A stretch of 64,000 bases of DNA from RGIG4576 sp964536025 (lineage in GTDB: Bacteria; Bacteroidota; Bacteroidia; Bacteroidales; Muribaculaceae), in the NCBI GenBank assembly GCA_964536025.1, contig CAZHXA010000002.1:1-64000 (forward strand). Direction: 5' to 3'. Every line of letters starts with the position of its first letter. Position 1 is the first letter of the stretch. A program made the position numbers and the translations under genes. The notes beneath the pieces are model-generated. The model was not told the origin of the DNA, did not search any database, and saw nothing but the letters and a program-made list of their open reading frames with translations. Shown one piece after another: positions 43,992-52,421 of this stretch.

Positions 43992-44222
43992 ATGGCGAAA
44001 ATAAGAGGTGCAGTGGTAGTGGATGTGGAACGTTGCAAGGGTTGTGACCTGTGTCGCGTTGCTTGTCCGCTTGATGTTCTTGAATTGCAACCGAGAGAAG
44101 TGAATAATCGCGGTTATCATTTCGCTTACATGAAAAATCCTGAAAAATGTATTGGATGCCAAAGCTGTGCTTTGGTTTGCCCCGATGGTTGTATTACTGT
44201 GTATAGGGCACAGGAAACTTAA
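43992..44222 (+). CDS. 2-oxoacid:ferredoxin oxidoreductase, ferredoxin-like delta subunit
   Basis: A 76-residue protein with two 4Fe-4S motifs, CKGCDLCRVACP and CIGCQSCALVCP, the delta subunit of KorDABC/VorDABC complexes. It carries electrons from the thiamine diphosphate active site to ferredoxin. It is the first gene of the four-gene operon, 13 nt before the alpha subunit. Confidence 0.9.
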   Translation: MAKIRGAVVVDVERCKGCDLCRVACPLDVLELQPREVNNRGYHFAYMKNPEKCIGCQSCALVCPDGCITVYRAQET

Positions 44223-44235
44223 AATCATAATCATT

Positions 44236-45315
44236 ATGGAATCGGAAATAAGATTGATGAAAGGCAATGAGGCTTTGGCTCATGCTATGATAAGATATGG
44301 AGCCGATGGATATTTCGGCTATCCTATTACGCCGCAATCGGAAGTTCTTGAAACTCTTGAATCTGAAATGCCATGGGAAACTACCGGTATGGTGGTTTTG
44401 CAAGCTGAAAGTGAAGTTGCGGCTATAAATATGGTATATGCCGGTGCCGGTTGTGGCAAGGTGGTGTGTACATCTTCGTCAAGTCCGGGAGTGAGCCTTA
44501 TGCAAGAAGGTATTTCCTATATAGCGGCGTCAGAACTTCCTGCATTGATTATTAATTGTATGCGTGGAGGTCCGGGACTTGGCACCATTCAGCCATCGCA
44601 AGCCGATTATTTTCAAACTACCAAAGGCGGCGGTCATGGCGATTATCGATTGATAACTCTTGCTCCATCGGGTGTGCAAGAAATGTGTGATTTTGTGGCT
44701 TTGGCTTGGGACCTTGCTTTTAAATATCGCACTCCGGCAATGATTCTTGCCGATGGCATAGTGGGGCAGATGATGGAAAAAGTGGTTCTCCCCGAACAAC
44801 GTGCAAGACGCACCGAAGAACAAGTGCGTGAGCAATGTCCGTGGGCTGTAACAGGTAAGAAAGGCAGAAAACGCAATGTTATTACATCGCTCGAACTTGA
44901 AGCTCCTGCAATGGAAGCTATCAATCAGCGAATACAAGCCAAATATCAAAAAATAGAAGCTAATGAAGTGAGATGTGAGTCTCAAGATACCGAAGATTGC
45001 GATTATTTGATAGTTGCATTCGGCAGTGTGGCTCGTATATGCGAAAAAGTGAAAGAACTTGCTCGTGAAGAAGGCTTGAAGGTGGGTTTGTTACGTCCTA
45101 TTACTTTGTGGCCATTCCCTTCTAAAGCAATAGATGTAGCTGCTAAAAATGCAAAAGGTATTCTTGTTGTAGAACTTAGTGCAGGTCAAATGGTTGAAGA
45201 TGTAAAACTTGCCGTAAATTGCAGGGTGGATGTGCGACATTATGGACGTTATGGCGGTGTAATACCTAATCCAGACGAAGTGTTGGGCGTTTTGAAAGAA
45301 AGTTTTGTGAAATAA
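44236..45315 (+). CDS. vorB: 2-oxoacid:ferredoxin oxidoreductase, alpha subunit (VorB/KorA type)
   Basis: A 359-residue subunit starting at the MESEIRLMKGNEALAHAMIRYG segment; ATG 44236 was chosen over upstream in-frame codons inside the delta gene. GYPITPQSE and SPGVSLMQEGISY are the pyrimidine-binding and core motifs, and GGPGLGTIQPSQADYFQ is highly conserved. The complex oxidatively decarboxylates a 2-oxoacid with CoA, reducing ferredoxin. Annotation of this subfamily varies between 2-oxoglutarate and branched-chain 2-oxoacids (3-methyl-2-oxobutanoate). The sequence alone does not settle it, and the symbol reflects the usual label. Confidence 0.85.
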   Translation: MESEIRLMKGNEALAHAMIRYGADGYFGYPITPQSEVLETLESEMPWETTGMVVLQAESEVAAINMVYAGAGCGKVVCTSSSSPGVSLMQEGISYIAASELPALIINCMRGGPGLGTIQPSQADYFQTTKGGGHGDYRLITLAPSGVQEMCDFVALAWDLAFKYRTPAMILADGIVGQMMEKVVLPEQRARRTEEQVREQCPWAVTGKKGRKRNVITSLELEAPAMEAINQRIQAKYQKIEANEVRCESQDTEDCDYLIVAFGSVARICEKVKELAREEGLKVGLLRPITLWPFPSKAIDVAAKNAKGILVVELSAGQMVEDVKLAVNCRVDVRHYGRYGGVIPNPDEVLGVLKESFVK

Positions 45316-45331
45316 AAGAGAGAAAGACGTT

Positions 45332-46093
45332 ATGAAACCTGAAGATATTATAAAACCGGAGAATTGCGTTTATAAGAAACCCGCTCTCTTGAACGATAAT
45401 CACATGCATTATTGTCCTGGCTGTAGCCATGGAGTAGTACATAAGCTCATAGCTGAGGTTATAGAGGAAATGGGCATGGAAGAAAGCACTATCGGTGTTT
45501 GTCCTGTGGGGTGTGCCGTGTTTGCTTACAATTATATAGATGTTGATTGGGTGGAAGCTGCTCATGGTAGAGCTCCTGCGGTGGCTACTGCAGTTAAACG
45601 TCTTACTCCGCACAATTTGGTGTTTACTTATCAAGGTGACGGGGACCTTGCTGCGATAGGAACAGCCGAAACCATTCATGCAGCAAATAGAGGGGAAAAT
45701 ATTGCCATTATTTTCATAAATAATGGAATTTATGGTATGACAGGCGGGCAAATGGCTCCTACAACACTGCTCGGCATGAAAACGGCAACAACGCCTTATG
45801 GTCGCAGGGTGGACTTAAATGGGCATCCTTTGGCTATTGCTCCGTTGCTTGCGCAACTCGATGGAACATGCTATGTAACGCGTAGAAGTGTTCATACACC
45901 GGCTGAAGTGCGTAAAACAAAGGCTGCAATACGTAAGGCTTTTGAAAACAGTATGGCAGGAAAAGGTACTTCGCTTGTAGAAATAGTAAGTACTTGCAAT
46001 TCGGGTTGGAAACTTACGCCTGTTCAAGCAAATGAATGGATGAAAGAACACATGTTCAAAAAATATCCGCTCGGAGACTTGAAAAACGAATAA
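45332..46093 (+). CDS. 2-oxoacid:ferredoxin oxidoreductase, beta (thiamine diphosphate) subunit
   Basis: A 253-residue ThDP-binding subunit. HYCPGCSHGVVHKL gives a Cys-x2-Cys motif; YQGDGDLAAIGTAETIHAANRGENIAIIFINNGIYGMTGGQ (motif spanning about residues 108-147) contains GDGD and NN for Mg-ThDP. TTPYGR and CNSGWKLTPVQ follow. It lies 16 nt after alpha and 13 nt before gamma, in one operon. Substrate class is as for the alpha subunit. Confidence 0.9.
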   Translation: MKPEDIIKPENCVYKKPALLNDNHMHYCPGCSHGVVHKLIAEVIEEMGMEESTIGVCPVGCAVFAYNYIDVDWVEAAHGRAPAVATAVKRLTPHNLVFTYQGDGDLAAIGTAETIHAANRGENIAIIFINNGIYGMTGGQMAPTTLLGMKTATTPYGRRVDLNGHPLAIAPLLAQLDGTCYVTRRSVHTPAEVRKTKAAIRKAFENSMAGKGTSLVEIVSTCNSGWKLTPVQANEWMKEHMFKKYPLGDLKNE

Positions 46094-46106
46094 AATCGTA
46101 GAATTT

Positions 46107-46646
46107 ATGAAAGAAGAAATAATTATAGCCGGTTTTGGCGGTCAAGGAGTTTTGTCAATGGGTAAAATACTTGCTTATTCCGGACTTATGGAAGATAAGG
46201 AAGTAACTTGGTTGCCTTCTTATGGTCCTGAACAGCGTGGTGGAACAGCAAATGTAACCGTTATTTTAAGCGATGAGCGAATAAGCTCGCCTATTCTTGA
46301 TTGCTATGATGTGGCTGTGGTACTTAATCAGCAGAGTCTTGATAAATTTGAGTCAAAGGTTAAGCCCGGAGGCATTCTTATTTACGATAGCTATGGAATA
46401 AATCGCGTGCCGGAAAGAACCGATATAAATGTGTATCGTGTAGATGCAATGGATGCTACCTTTGAAATGCAAAATGCTAAAGCGTTTAATATGCTTGTGC
46501 TTGGAGCGTTGCTTAAGGTTAAGCCTATGGTTGCTATAGAAAGTGTGTTGAAAGGCTTGAAAAAAACATTGCCTGAGCGTCATCACAGTTTGATACCTTT
46601 AAATGAAGAGGCTTTGAGAAAAGGTATGGAACTCGTGAAAAAATGA
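46107..46646 (+). CDS. 2-oxoacid:ferredoxin oxidoreductase, gamma subunit
   Basis: A 179-residue subunit with IIAGFGGQGVLSMGKILAYSG at the N-terminus, WLPSYGPEQRGGTANV, and the Rossmann-like domain VAVVLNQQSLDKF. In related pyruvate enzymes this domain contributes to CoA binding and subunit contacts. It is the last gene of the operon; a bidirectional terminator follows. Confidence 0.9.
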   Translation: MKEEIIIAGFGGQGVLSMGKILAYSGLMEDKEVTWLPSYGPEQRGGTANVTVILSDERISSPILDCYDVAVVLNQQSLDKFESKVKPGGILIYDSYGINRVPERTDINVYRVDAMDATFEMQNAKAFNMLVLGALLKVKPMVAIESVLKGLKKTLPERHHSLIPLNEEALRKGMELVKK

Positions 46647-46677
46647 AATTTTAGGATTATTCGTATTTGAAATAAAC

Positions 46678-46710
46678 AAAAAGAGCTTTCTATAAGAAAG
46701 CTCTTTTTTA
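46678..46710. terminator. Bidirectional terminator between the oxidoreductase operon and the GGGtGRT gene
   Basis: AAAAAGAGCTTTC / GAAAGCTCTTTTT perfect 13-bp stem with a five-base loop between convergent genes. Confidence 0.9.
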
Positions 46711-46734
46711 ATTTATTGGGTTATGTGGGTGATA

Positions 46735-47745
46735 TTATTTGCTAAGAGCAGTAGCAACGTCAACTGCACAAGCAACAGTACAACCTACCATAGGGTTGTT
46801 ACCAATACCTAAGAATCCCATCATTTCAACGTGTGCCGGAACTGAAGAAGAACCTGCGAATTGAGCATCAGAGTGCATACGACCCAATGTGTCGGTCATG
46901 CCATAAGAAGCAGGACCAGCAGCCATGTTGTCTGGGTGCAATGTACGACCTGTACCACCACCAGAAGCTACTGAGAAGTATGGCTTACCTGCAAGTACGC
47001 GTTCTTTCTTGTAAGTACCTGCTACCGGGTGTTGGAAACGAGTTGGGTTGGTAGAGTTACCTGTGATAGAAACGTCAACACCTTCATGCCACATGATTTT
47101 CACACCTTCGCGAACATCGTCGGCACCGTAGCACTTAACTTTAGCACGAGGACCGTTAGAGTATGGAGTTTCTTTAACTATTTTCAATTCACCTGTAGCG
47201 TAGTCAAATTCAGTTTGTACATAAGTAAAACCGTTGATACGAGAGATAATCATAGCAGCGTCTTTACCAAGACCGTTAAGGATTACGCGTAGAGGTTCTT
47301 TACGTACTTTGTCAGCTTTAGCTGCAATTTTGATAGCACCTTCAGCAGCTGCGAAAGATTCGTGACCAGCCAAGAAAGCGAAACATTTAGTTTCTTCACG
47401 AAGAAGACGTGCAGCAAGGTTACCGTGTCCAAGACCTACAAGACGATCGTCGGCAACAGAACCAGGGATACAGAATGCTTGAAGACCGATACCGATAGCT
47501 TCAGCAGCTTCAGCAGCGTTTTTACAACCTTTTTTCAATGCAATAGCACAACCTACAACGTAAGCCCATTTTGCGTTTTCAAAACAGATAGGTTGAGTTT
47601 CTTCACAAGCCTTATAAGGATCAATACCGTAAGATTCGCAGATAGCGTTAGCTTCTTCAATATCTTTAATGCCGTTTTCGTTCAAAGCAGCAAGAATTTG
47701 CTTTATACGACGGTCTTGACTTTCAAATTTTACTTCTCTAATCAT
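46735..47745 (-). CDS. GGGtGRT family protein, function unknown
   Basis: A 336-residue cytoplasmic protein of the conserved GGGtGRT family, named for SGGGTGRTLHP (~residues 272-282). Other conserved parts are LVGLGHGNLAARLLREETKCFAFLAGHESFAAAEGA (about 124-159) and GFLGIGNNPMVGCTVACAVDVA at the C-terminus, with three Cys that could bind a metal. It follows the NifU-like gene by 18 nt in one operon. Codon use is strongly biased (GGT, AAC, CGT, GCA/GCT), suggesting high expression. The activity is not established as far as I know; pairing with an Fe-S scaffold suggests a metal-dependent enzyme or its maturation. Confidence 0.85.
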   Translation of the reverse strand: MIREVKFESQDRRIKQILAALNENGIKDIEEANAICESYGIDPYKACEETQPICFENAKWAYVVGCAIALKKGCKNAAEAAEAIGIGLQAFCIPGSVADDRLVGLGHGNLAARLLREETKCFAFLAGHESFAAAEGAIKIAAKADKVRKEPLRVILNGLGKDAAMIISRINGFTYVQTEFDYATGELKIVKETPYSNGPRAKVKCYGADDVREGVKIMWHEGVDVSITGNSTNPTRFQHPVAGTYKKERVLAGKPYFSVASGGGTGRTLHPDNMAAGPASYGMTDTLGRMHSDAQFAGSSSVPAHVEMMGFLGIGNNPMVGCTVACAVDVATALSK

Positions 47746-47763
47746 AGTTGTATATCCTCCTTA

Positions 47764-48456
47764 TTATTCTTTACGTGGGTCAATATATTTAGCAGCTTCT
47801 TCAAAACGTCCGTAGTGACCTTTAGCTTGTTGTAGAGCTTCTTCAGCAGGAACGCCTTTCTTCAAGAAGTCGGTGAATTTACCTAAGTGAAGGAATTCGT
47901 AACCGATAACTTGATTATCTTCGTCAAGAGCCATGCGAGTGCAATATCCTTCAGCCATTTCAAGGTAACGAGGACCTTTAGCAAGAGTTCCGAACATTGT
48001 ACCAACTTGGCTACGCAAACCTTTACCAAGGTCTTCAAGAGATGCTCCTACTACAAGACCGCCTTCAGAGAAAGCAGATTGAGTACGACCATAAACGATT
48101 TGCAAGAACAATTCACGCATTGCAGTGTTGATAGCATCACACACAAGGTCGGTGTTCAATGCTTCAAGCAAAGTTTTGCCAGGAAGAATTTCACTTGCCA
48201 TAGCAGCAGAGTGAGTCATACCTGAACATCCGATTGTTTCAACCAATGCTTCTTGAATAATACCTTCTTTTACGTTAAGAGTCAATTTACATGCACCTTG
48301 TTGTGGGGCACACCAACCGATACCGTGAGTAAGACCTGAAATGTCTTTGATTTCTTTTGATCTAACCCATTTTCCTTCTTCAGGAATTGGAGCAGAAGGG
48401 TGGTTTGCACCTTTCTTTACGCAGCACATTTCTTGTACTTCATGTGAATAAACCAT
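47764..48456 (-). CDS. NifU-like iron-sulfur scaffold-type protein
   Basis: A 230-residue protein. The N-terminal half has Cys clusters (MCCVKKG; WCAPQQGACKL) and the core ETIGCSGMTHSAAMASEILPGKT resembles the IscU/NifU scaffold GC-x-IS-x-AS region; further Cys occur at LVCDA and YCTRM. The C-terminal ~80 residues are specific to this subfamily and not typical of IscU. It is encoded immediately upstream of the GGGtGRT gene, a conserved pairing. It may assemble or hold an Fe-S cluster for its partner, but this is inference. Strong codon bias suggests abundant protein. Confidence 0.82.
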   Translation of the reverse strand: MVYSHEVQEMCCVKKGANHPSAPIPEEGKWVRSKEIKDISGLTHGIGWCAPQQGACKLTLNVKEGIIQEALVETIGCSGMTHSAAMASEILPGKTLLEALNTDLVCDAINTAMRELFLQIVYGRTQSAFSEGGLVVGASLEDLGKGLRSQVGTMFGTLAKGPRYLEMAEGYCTRMALDEDNQVIGYEFLHLGKFTDFLKKGVPAEEALQQAKGHYGRFEEAAKYIDPRKE

Positions 48457-48532
48457 AATTGTTTTAATTTTGAAATGTTATAGTTTGTTTTCTGTTTTTC
48501 TTGATTTATGGTGATTGAAATGCTTTTTGAAC

Positions 48533-48582
48533 ATTTTACACCATATTCTGTGTAAAATTACATAAAAAAAGCTCATTTCACA
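48533..48582 (-). promoter_or_regulatory. Promoter of the NifU-like/GGGtGRT operon with perfect dyad
   Basis: On the minus strand a TTG near 48580-48582 and TAATTTTA (48555-48562) are about 20 nt apart, one base from the -7 consensus. ATTTTACAC (48533-48541) and GTGTAAAAT (48550-48558) form a perfect 9-bp dyad with an 8-base centre overlapping the -7 box and expected transcription start. Confidence 0.55.
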
Positions 48583-48608
48583 ATAAGAAACGGGCTTTTT
48601 TTAGTTTT
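48564..48608 (-). terminator. Terminator of the lipoprotein gene
   Basis: On the minus strand AAAAAAGCCC / GAGCTTTTTTT stem (one G-T) around a 17-base loop, ~65 nt after the lipoprotein stop. Confidence 0.6.
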
Positions 48609-48672
48609 TTTGTTATTCAACCTGATATTTTATTTGTTTTCATACTATTTTAGGGCTGTTTTTGTTGACGTA

Positions 48673-49140
48673 TCAATGCTTTTGGCGTACGTATTTTTTA
48701 GTGCCTTGATGCTTATTGTTCAATTGAAGCGAATCACTTGTGAGTGATACGATACCCCATGTTACGGTATCTTGTATTTCGGGGTCTATTGCACTTTGTG
48801 AAATCATGGTCAACGTGTCGCCTTCTTGGTCCCAAAGTTGATATATCATGGTGGTTACGGTAATCGAATCGGTTGAATTATTGTTTTCAACTCTTTTCTT
48901 TTCTTTTTTCACCACCGGAGTTCCTTCCATTGTGTAATCACGATTGAATTTTACCTTTTTAGCCGGTTGTGTGGCTTCACTGCTTCCCGTTTGTGGAACT
49001 TCAACCCATTCGCCAATAATTTCTATGAGTGTGTCATTTGCCAAAGAATCTTCGTTGGCAAATAGACCTTTAGAACTTTTGGAATTTCCACATGAAACTA
49101 AAAATCCTAAAGCAATTGCGAAAAACATTAACTTTTTCAT
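48673..49140 (-). CDS. Small lipoprotein, lipocalin-like
   Basis: A 155-residue lipoprotein. The lipobox LGFLVSC puts the acylated Cys at residue ~18, followed by a Ser/Lys-rich linker. The body (LIEIIGEWVEVP; DYTMEGTPVVKKEKKRVENN; YQLWDQEGDTLTMISQSA) resembles the lipocalin-like domain of small Bacteroidetes lipoproteins (copper-resistance NlpE-like). It is presumably anchored in the outer membrane. The ATG at 49140 replaces an upstream TTG. Function unknown. Confidence 0.75.
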   Translation of the reverse strand: MKKLMFFAIALGFLVSCGNSKSSKGLFANEDSLANDTLIEIIGEWVEVPQTGSSEATQPAKKVKFNRDYTMEGTPVVKKEKKRVENNNSTDSITVTTMIYQLWDQEGDTLTMISQSAIDPEIQDTVTWGIVSLTSDSLQLNNKHQGTKKYVRQKH

Positions 49141-49235
49141 ACGTTTCAACTTTTGTTTAGATTATTAACTGCTTTAATAACAAAGATTGGCGAAGAAAGT
49201 TTATCATCTATGTGTGGAAAAAGTGAAGGAATTAG

Positions 49236-49523
49236 CTAAAAAGACAATCGGTATTGCAATCCATCTCTTTGTGGCTCTGCCTCAATGTGACTTTTTGCTT
49301 TGTTGTTAATATTTAGTAGCATGCTTATACTCCATCCTTGAGATTGATTGCGTACGTTTAATTGTGCAAGTCCGTGAAAATCTCCGCAATTGAGGCACAT
49401 GAGTTGTACTATTTCGTTTAATTCCGAAAAATTTCGGCTTACGATGGATTTTAATGTCTTTCCTCTTGATACAAGAGTTGCAAAAACATTATCTTCCTTT
49501 GTCATTGTTCTTACATCAGCCAT
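49236..49523 (-). CDS. Small hypothetical protein (95 aa)
   Basis: A 95-residue cytoplasmic protein without recognised domain. The first ~50 residues are probably helical (TKEDNVFATLVSRGKTLKSIV), followed by CLNCGDF with a Cys-x2-Cys and a beta-rich second half. A -7-like sequence AAACTTTG lies about 25 nt upstream of the ATG. I consider it real because no other gene occupies the region and codon use is balanced. Role unknown. Confidence 0.55.
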   Translation of the reverse strand: MADVRTMTKEDNVFATLVSRGKTLKSIVSRNFSELNEIVQLMCLNCGDFHGLAQLNVRNQSQGWSISMLLNINNKAKSHIEAEPQRDGLQYRLSF

Positions 49524-49668
49524 AATGTTATATTTAAAATTTGACGTTACAAAGTTTCTATTTAGTTGTGCTATTTTATTTCCTATCTGATGTAATAAGT
49601 GTTAAATGAACAAAAATGCGTGTGGATGTGTCTAAATATTTAGGTGAAATTAATTTTTGGGAATAAAA

Positions 49669-50385
49669 ATGAAATTTTTCAGTGTATTAGCGTTGTATGT
49701 TTTCGCGTGTGTGGGTGTGGTGCAGGGGCAAGATAATTTTATTCTAAGTGATGTGTTTGGTAATGACAGTTGTTTTTATTGTCGTGCCGAATTATCGGTT
49801 TCTTTATTGAATAAAGAACAGTTGTTTACTGCTGAAGTCTTTTCAGCAGTGGAGAAAGATAATGATTTATGGTATTATGTTGAGGTAATTGGAGAAAACG
49901 GTGATAAGCGGGTATCTTCTTATTATAATGGAATTTTTATTTCGCTTGTAAATAATAGAAAAAGAGTGTATGATGTGACCGAAGATTCGTTATTGTTCAA
50001 AGAAAAAACTGTAAGAGGAAAAATTATGAAAGGAATACACAAATCGGGTGTTCCGGCTTTGCTTGTTCCTTTACTTGTTAAAGAAACGGTAAATGACTTG
50101 TTGATGTCTAAAGGTGCGTGCGTTGTAGTATCTGGCGATTCGGTATTAAATGATAATCGACCTATAAGAGTGGTAAATTTGAAAGAAATTCTTAATAATA
50201 ATATTGCAAGTGAGGTGGTGCTCTTGGTGGAGGAAACAACCAAAAGACCTGTATATTATAAGTTTATTACTAATCCGGGAATACTGGGAGAGATTGTTTC
50301 TGAAATCAAATTTAGAACTGTTTGTAATGATTGTGATGTAAAAAAGGAACTTGTAAAATGCTTTAAATCTTTACTGAACGAATGA
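49669..50385 (+). CDS. Exported protein of unknown function, LolA/TlpA N-domain-like
   Basis: A 238-residue protein with signal peptide FFSVLALYVFACVGVVQGQ. Strand-rich segments such as LWYYVEVIGENGDKRVSSYYNG and TTKRPVYYKFITNPG resemble the LolA-like N-terminal domain found in some Bacteroidetes TlpA-type disulfide reductases, but no thioredoxin domain follows. Two Cys pairs (SCFYC near the N-terminus, CNDC near the C-terminus) are present. ATG 49669 is preferred to a TTG at 49657. Its last ~23 bases overlap the convergent YhhN-like gene. Function not assigned. Confidence 0.55.
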   Translation: MKFFSVLALYVFACVGVVQGQDNFILSDVFGNDSCFYCRAELSVSLLNKEQLFTAEVFSAVEKDNDLWYYVEVIGENGDKRVSSYYNGIFISLVNNRKRVYDVTEDSLLFKEKTVRGKIMKGIHKSGVPALLVPLLVKETVNDLLMSKGACVVVSGDSVLNDNRPIRVVNLKEILNNNIASEVVLLVEETTKRPVYYKFITNPGILGEIVSEIKFRTVCNDCDVKKELVKCFKSLLNE

Positions 50386-50989
50386 AAAACAGTAATTGGG
50401 AAATATAATAAGGAATCATTATCAAATAAGTGGAATAGGGGAGATGAGATACGTAGTGATTCCATCCTAAAATCATGTCGGACAATACAAACAAGCATGC
50501 ACCTATTGCATAGGTTACGTCTTTTTGAAGTATAGCACACCATAACATAGTGGATATTATGATGGCGTAAATTGTTGCTCCGTTTCGCATCATTCCGGCT
50601 TGCACTTCGGGTATTATAAAATACAACGCAAATACACAAATACATATAACGATGACTGTTGTAAGCAGAATGTTTTTCACCGAAGTCATTCCATTAATAT
50701 GGAAAAAACGCCTTATGAAGAACCATGTGAGAAATATATGTGTCAGAGCAAATGCACACATTTGCCATATGAAATTGCCTTGCGTTCCGGCTATATCTCC
50801 TACTGCTGAACATGCAATAGCCAGGGCAATTTGCCAAGGGGAAACCCATAGTGCCGATATTAGTAATGATGCTATGGGGATGGCTATGCTGTAAGGAATT
50901 TTTATACTGCTGAAATATAATATGCATAGAGCTACATAAATCAAAGAAACGGCTGTGAGTTTTATGTATGATGACGTTTGCTTAACCAT
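50363..50989 (-). CDS. YhhN/lysoplasmalogenase family membrane protein
   Basis: A 208-residue inner membrane protein with about seven to eight helices. Acidic residues within helices (ACSAVGDIAGTQGN and FVLSDMILGWNHY) match the YhhN/TMEM86 family, some members of which hydrolyse the vinyl-ether bond of lysoplasmalogens. Plasmalogen-type activity in this organism is not shown. It overlaps the preceding gene tail-to-tail by 23 bp. Confidence 0.75.
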   Translation of the reverse strand: MVKQTSSYIKLTAVSLIYVALCILYFSSIKIPYSIAIPIASLLISALWVSPWQIALAIACSAVGDIAGTQGNFIWQMCAFALTHIFLTWFFIRRFFHINGMTSVKNILLTTVIVICICVFALYFIIPEVQAGMMRNGATIYAIIISTMLWCAILQKDVTYAIGACLFVLSDMILGWNHYVSHLPYSTYLIMIPYYISQLLFFIRSVKI

Positions 50990-51076
50990 ATATGTTTTAA
51001 ATTGTTCTGTTTGTTATTATATACAATGCTCTTGACAAATAGTTCTTTTAATTCAGTATTATTGCAATAAAATGAG

Positions 51077-51349
51077 CTACGGATTATATAAATCGTGATT
51101 GAAAAAATCCATGATTTCAATTATGTGTTGATAAGCAATGCCTGCAGGGCTGTCGGGGTTAATTTCAATGGCTTTGCAATAGGCATTAATGGCTTCACGC
51201 CAATTGTTGTTTTTGCTATGTGCGTTGCCCAGTAGAAAATAAGCTTCGTCACTTGACTTGTTATTTTCTATTATAGAGTTTAACTCGTTTATAGCCTGTT
51301 CAAAATTATTATTGCTTATTAATTCCCTTATGTTGTCAAGATTGTTCAT
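51077..51349 (-). CDS. Small TPR-repeat protein
   Basis: A 90-residue protein starting at MNNLDNIRELI. It contains about two tetratricopeptide repeats (FEQAINELNSIIENN; EAYFLLGNAHSKNNNWREAINAYCKAIEINPDSPA at about 33-67). No signal peptide, so probably a cytoplasmic protein-protein interaction module. It lies just downstream of rsgA on the same strand (52-nt gap) and may share its transcript. Confidence 0.75.
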   Translation of the reverse strand: MNNLDNIRELISNNNFEQAINELNSIIENNKSSDEAYFLLGNAHSKNNNWREAINAYCKAIEINPDSPAGIAYQHIIEIMDFFNHDLYNP

Positions 51350-51401
51350 AATTGTCAAATCAAGAGAATGTGTTATGTTTATTGCAATATCTCCTGTGAT
51401 G

Positions 51402-52334
51402 TTAAAATGGTTTGCGATATTTGTCGGATGCTTCGTCTTCGAGGATATTCAAGTAACTTTGGTAGCGTGATTCGCTTATGTAGTGCTGTTGCACGGCATC
51501 GAGAACGGCACATCCTGGTTCATGTGTGTGTGTACAATTGTTGTATCGGCAATTTTCCGAGAACTTGAATATTTCTTTAAAATAATGAGCAACTTCAGCT
51601 TTGTCAAAGTCAATAGTTCCAAATCCTTTAACTCCCGGCGTGTCGATTACGCATCCACCTTCAGGAAGCTCAAACATTTCGGAAAATGTAGTTGTGTGCA
51701 TGCCGGTGTGATGTGTTTCCGATACGTTTCCTGTCTTTAAGTTTAAGTGTGGGAGTACGAGATTTATGATAGATGATTTTCCTACGCCTGAATTTCCTGA
51801 CAGGAGTGTGGTTTTACCTTGCAACGTTTCATATAGTTCCTCAAGCCCATCTCCATTAAGAGCATTCATCTTTATTACTTTGTATCCTATCGTTTCATAA
51901 AGATTTTTTACACCTTCCAGATACTCTTGTTCGTCTTCATCGCACAATAAATCCACTTTGTTGATAACAATTGTTGCGTGAACGTTGTAGGCTTCGGCAG
52001 TAGCAAGAAAACGGTCGATGAATGTGGTGTTTGTGACAGGCTCTTTTAGTGTAACAATAAGAAGGGCTTGATCGATATTGGCTGCAAGTATTTGTGATTC
52101 CTTTGACAAATTGGACGCACGTCTTATTATGTAATTGCGACGCTGCTCTATATCGGTAATATATGACGCACCATCTTTAATGGCAACTTCTACAAAGTCA
52201 CCCACAGCCACAGGGTTGGTTGTGCGTATTCCTTTTAATCTGAAATTGCCTTTTATCTTACAATTCACAGATGTGCCGTCTTCCATTTTAACGACATACC
52301 AACTTCCGGTATTTTTTACTACGAGACCTTTCAT
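51402..52334 (-). CDS. rsgA: Ribosome small subunit-dependent GTPase A
   Basis: A 310-residue circularly permuted GTPase acting in late 30S maturation. An N-terminal OB fold (1-80) starts MKGLVVKNTGSWY. The G motifs come in permuted order: NKVD (G4), then GNSGVGKSS (G1) and DTPGVKGFG (G3). The C-terminal zinc domain has CRYNNCTHTHEPGCAV. The start at 52334 matches the family start and discards an upstream extension that includes the promoter box. Confidence 0.95.
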   Translation of the reverse strand: MKGLVVKNTGSWYVVKMEDGTSVNCKIKGNFRLKGIRTTNPVAVGDFVEVAIKDGASYITDIEQRRNYIIRRASNLSKESQILAANIDQALLIVTLKEPVTNTTFIDRFLATAEAYNVHATIVINKVDLLCDEDEQEYLEGVKNLYETIGYKVIKMNALNGDGLEELYETLQGKTTLLSGNSGVGKSSIINLVLPHLNLKTGNVSETHHTGMHTTTFSEMFELPEGGCVIDTPGVKGFGTIDFDKAEVAHYFKEIFKFSENCRYNNCTHTHEPGCAVLDAVQQHYISESRYQSYLNILEDEASDKYRKPF

Positions 52335-52340
52335 TGACCA

Positions 52341-52373
52341 CAAAGATAGCAAGAACTTGCGTAAAAACGTCAA
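52341..52373 (-). promoter_or_regulatory. rsgA promoter, six bases from the start codon
   Basis: On the minus strand TTG (52371-52373) and TATCTTTG (52341-52348) are 22 nt apart. Only six bases separate the -7 box from ATG 52334, so a near-leaderless mRNA is expected. Confidence 0.6.
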
Positions 52374-52421
52374 AATTAAGTCGAAAACTAAATGATTGTA
52401 TGTAAAATTAAGTTCAAACAT

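Noticed and set aside
47362..48225. Plus-strand open frames opposite the NifU-like and GGGtGRT genes
   Set aside because: They mirror highly codon-biased genes; translations are Ser/Thr/Phe-rich with no recognisable family.
52335..52421. 29-codon extension of rsgA
   Set aside because: It contains the promoter box and does not match the conserved N-terminus of RsgA.
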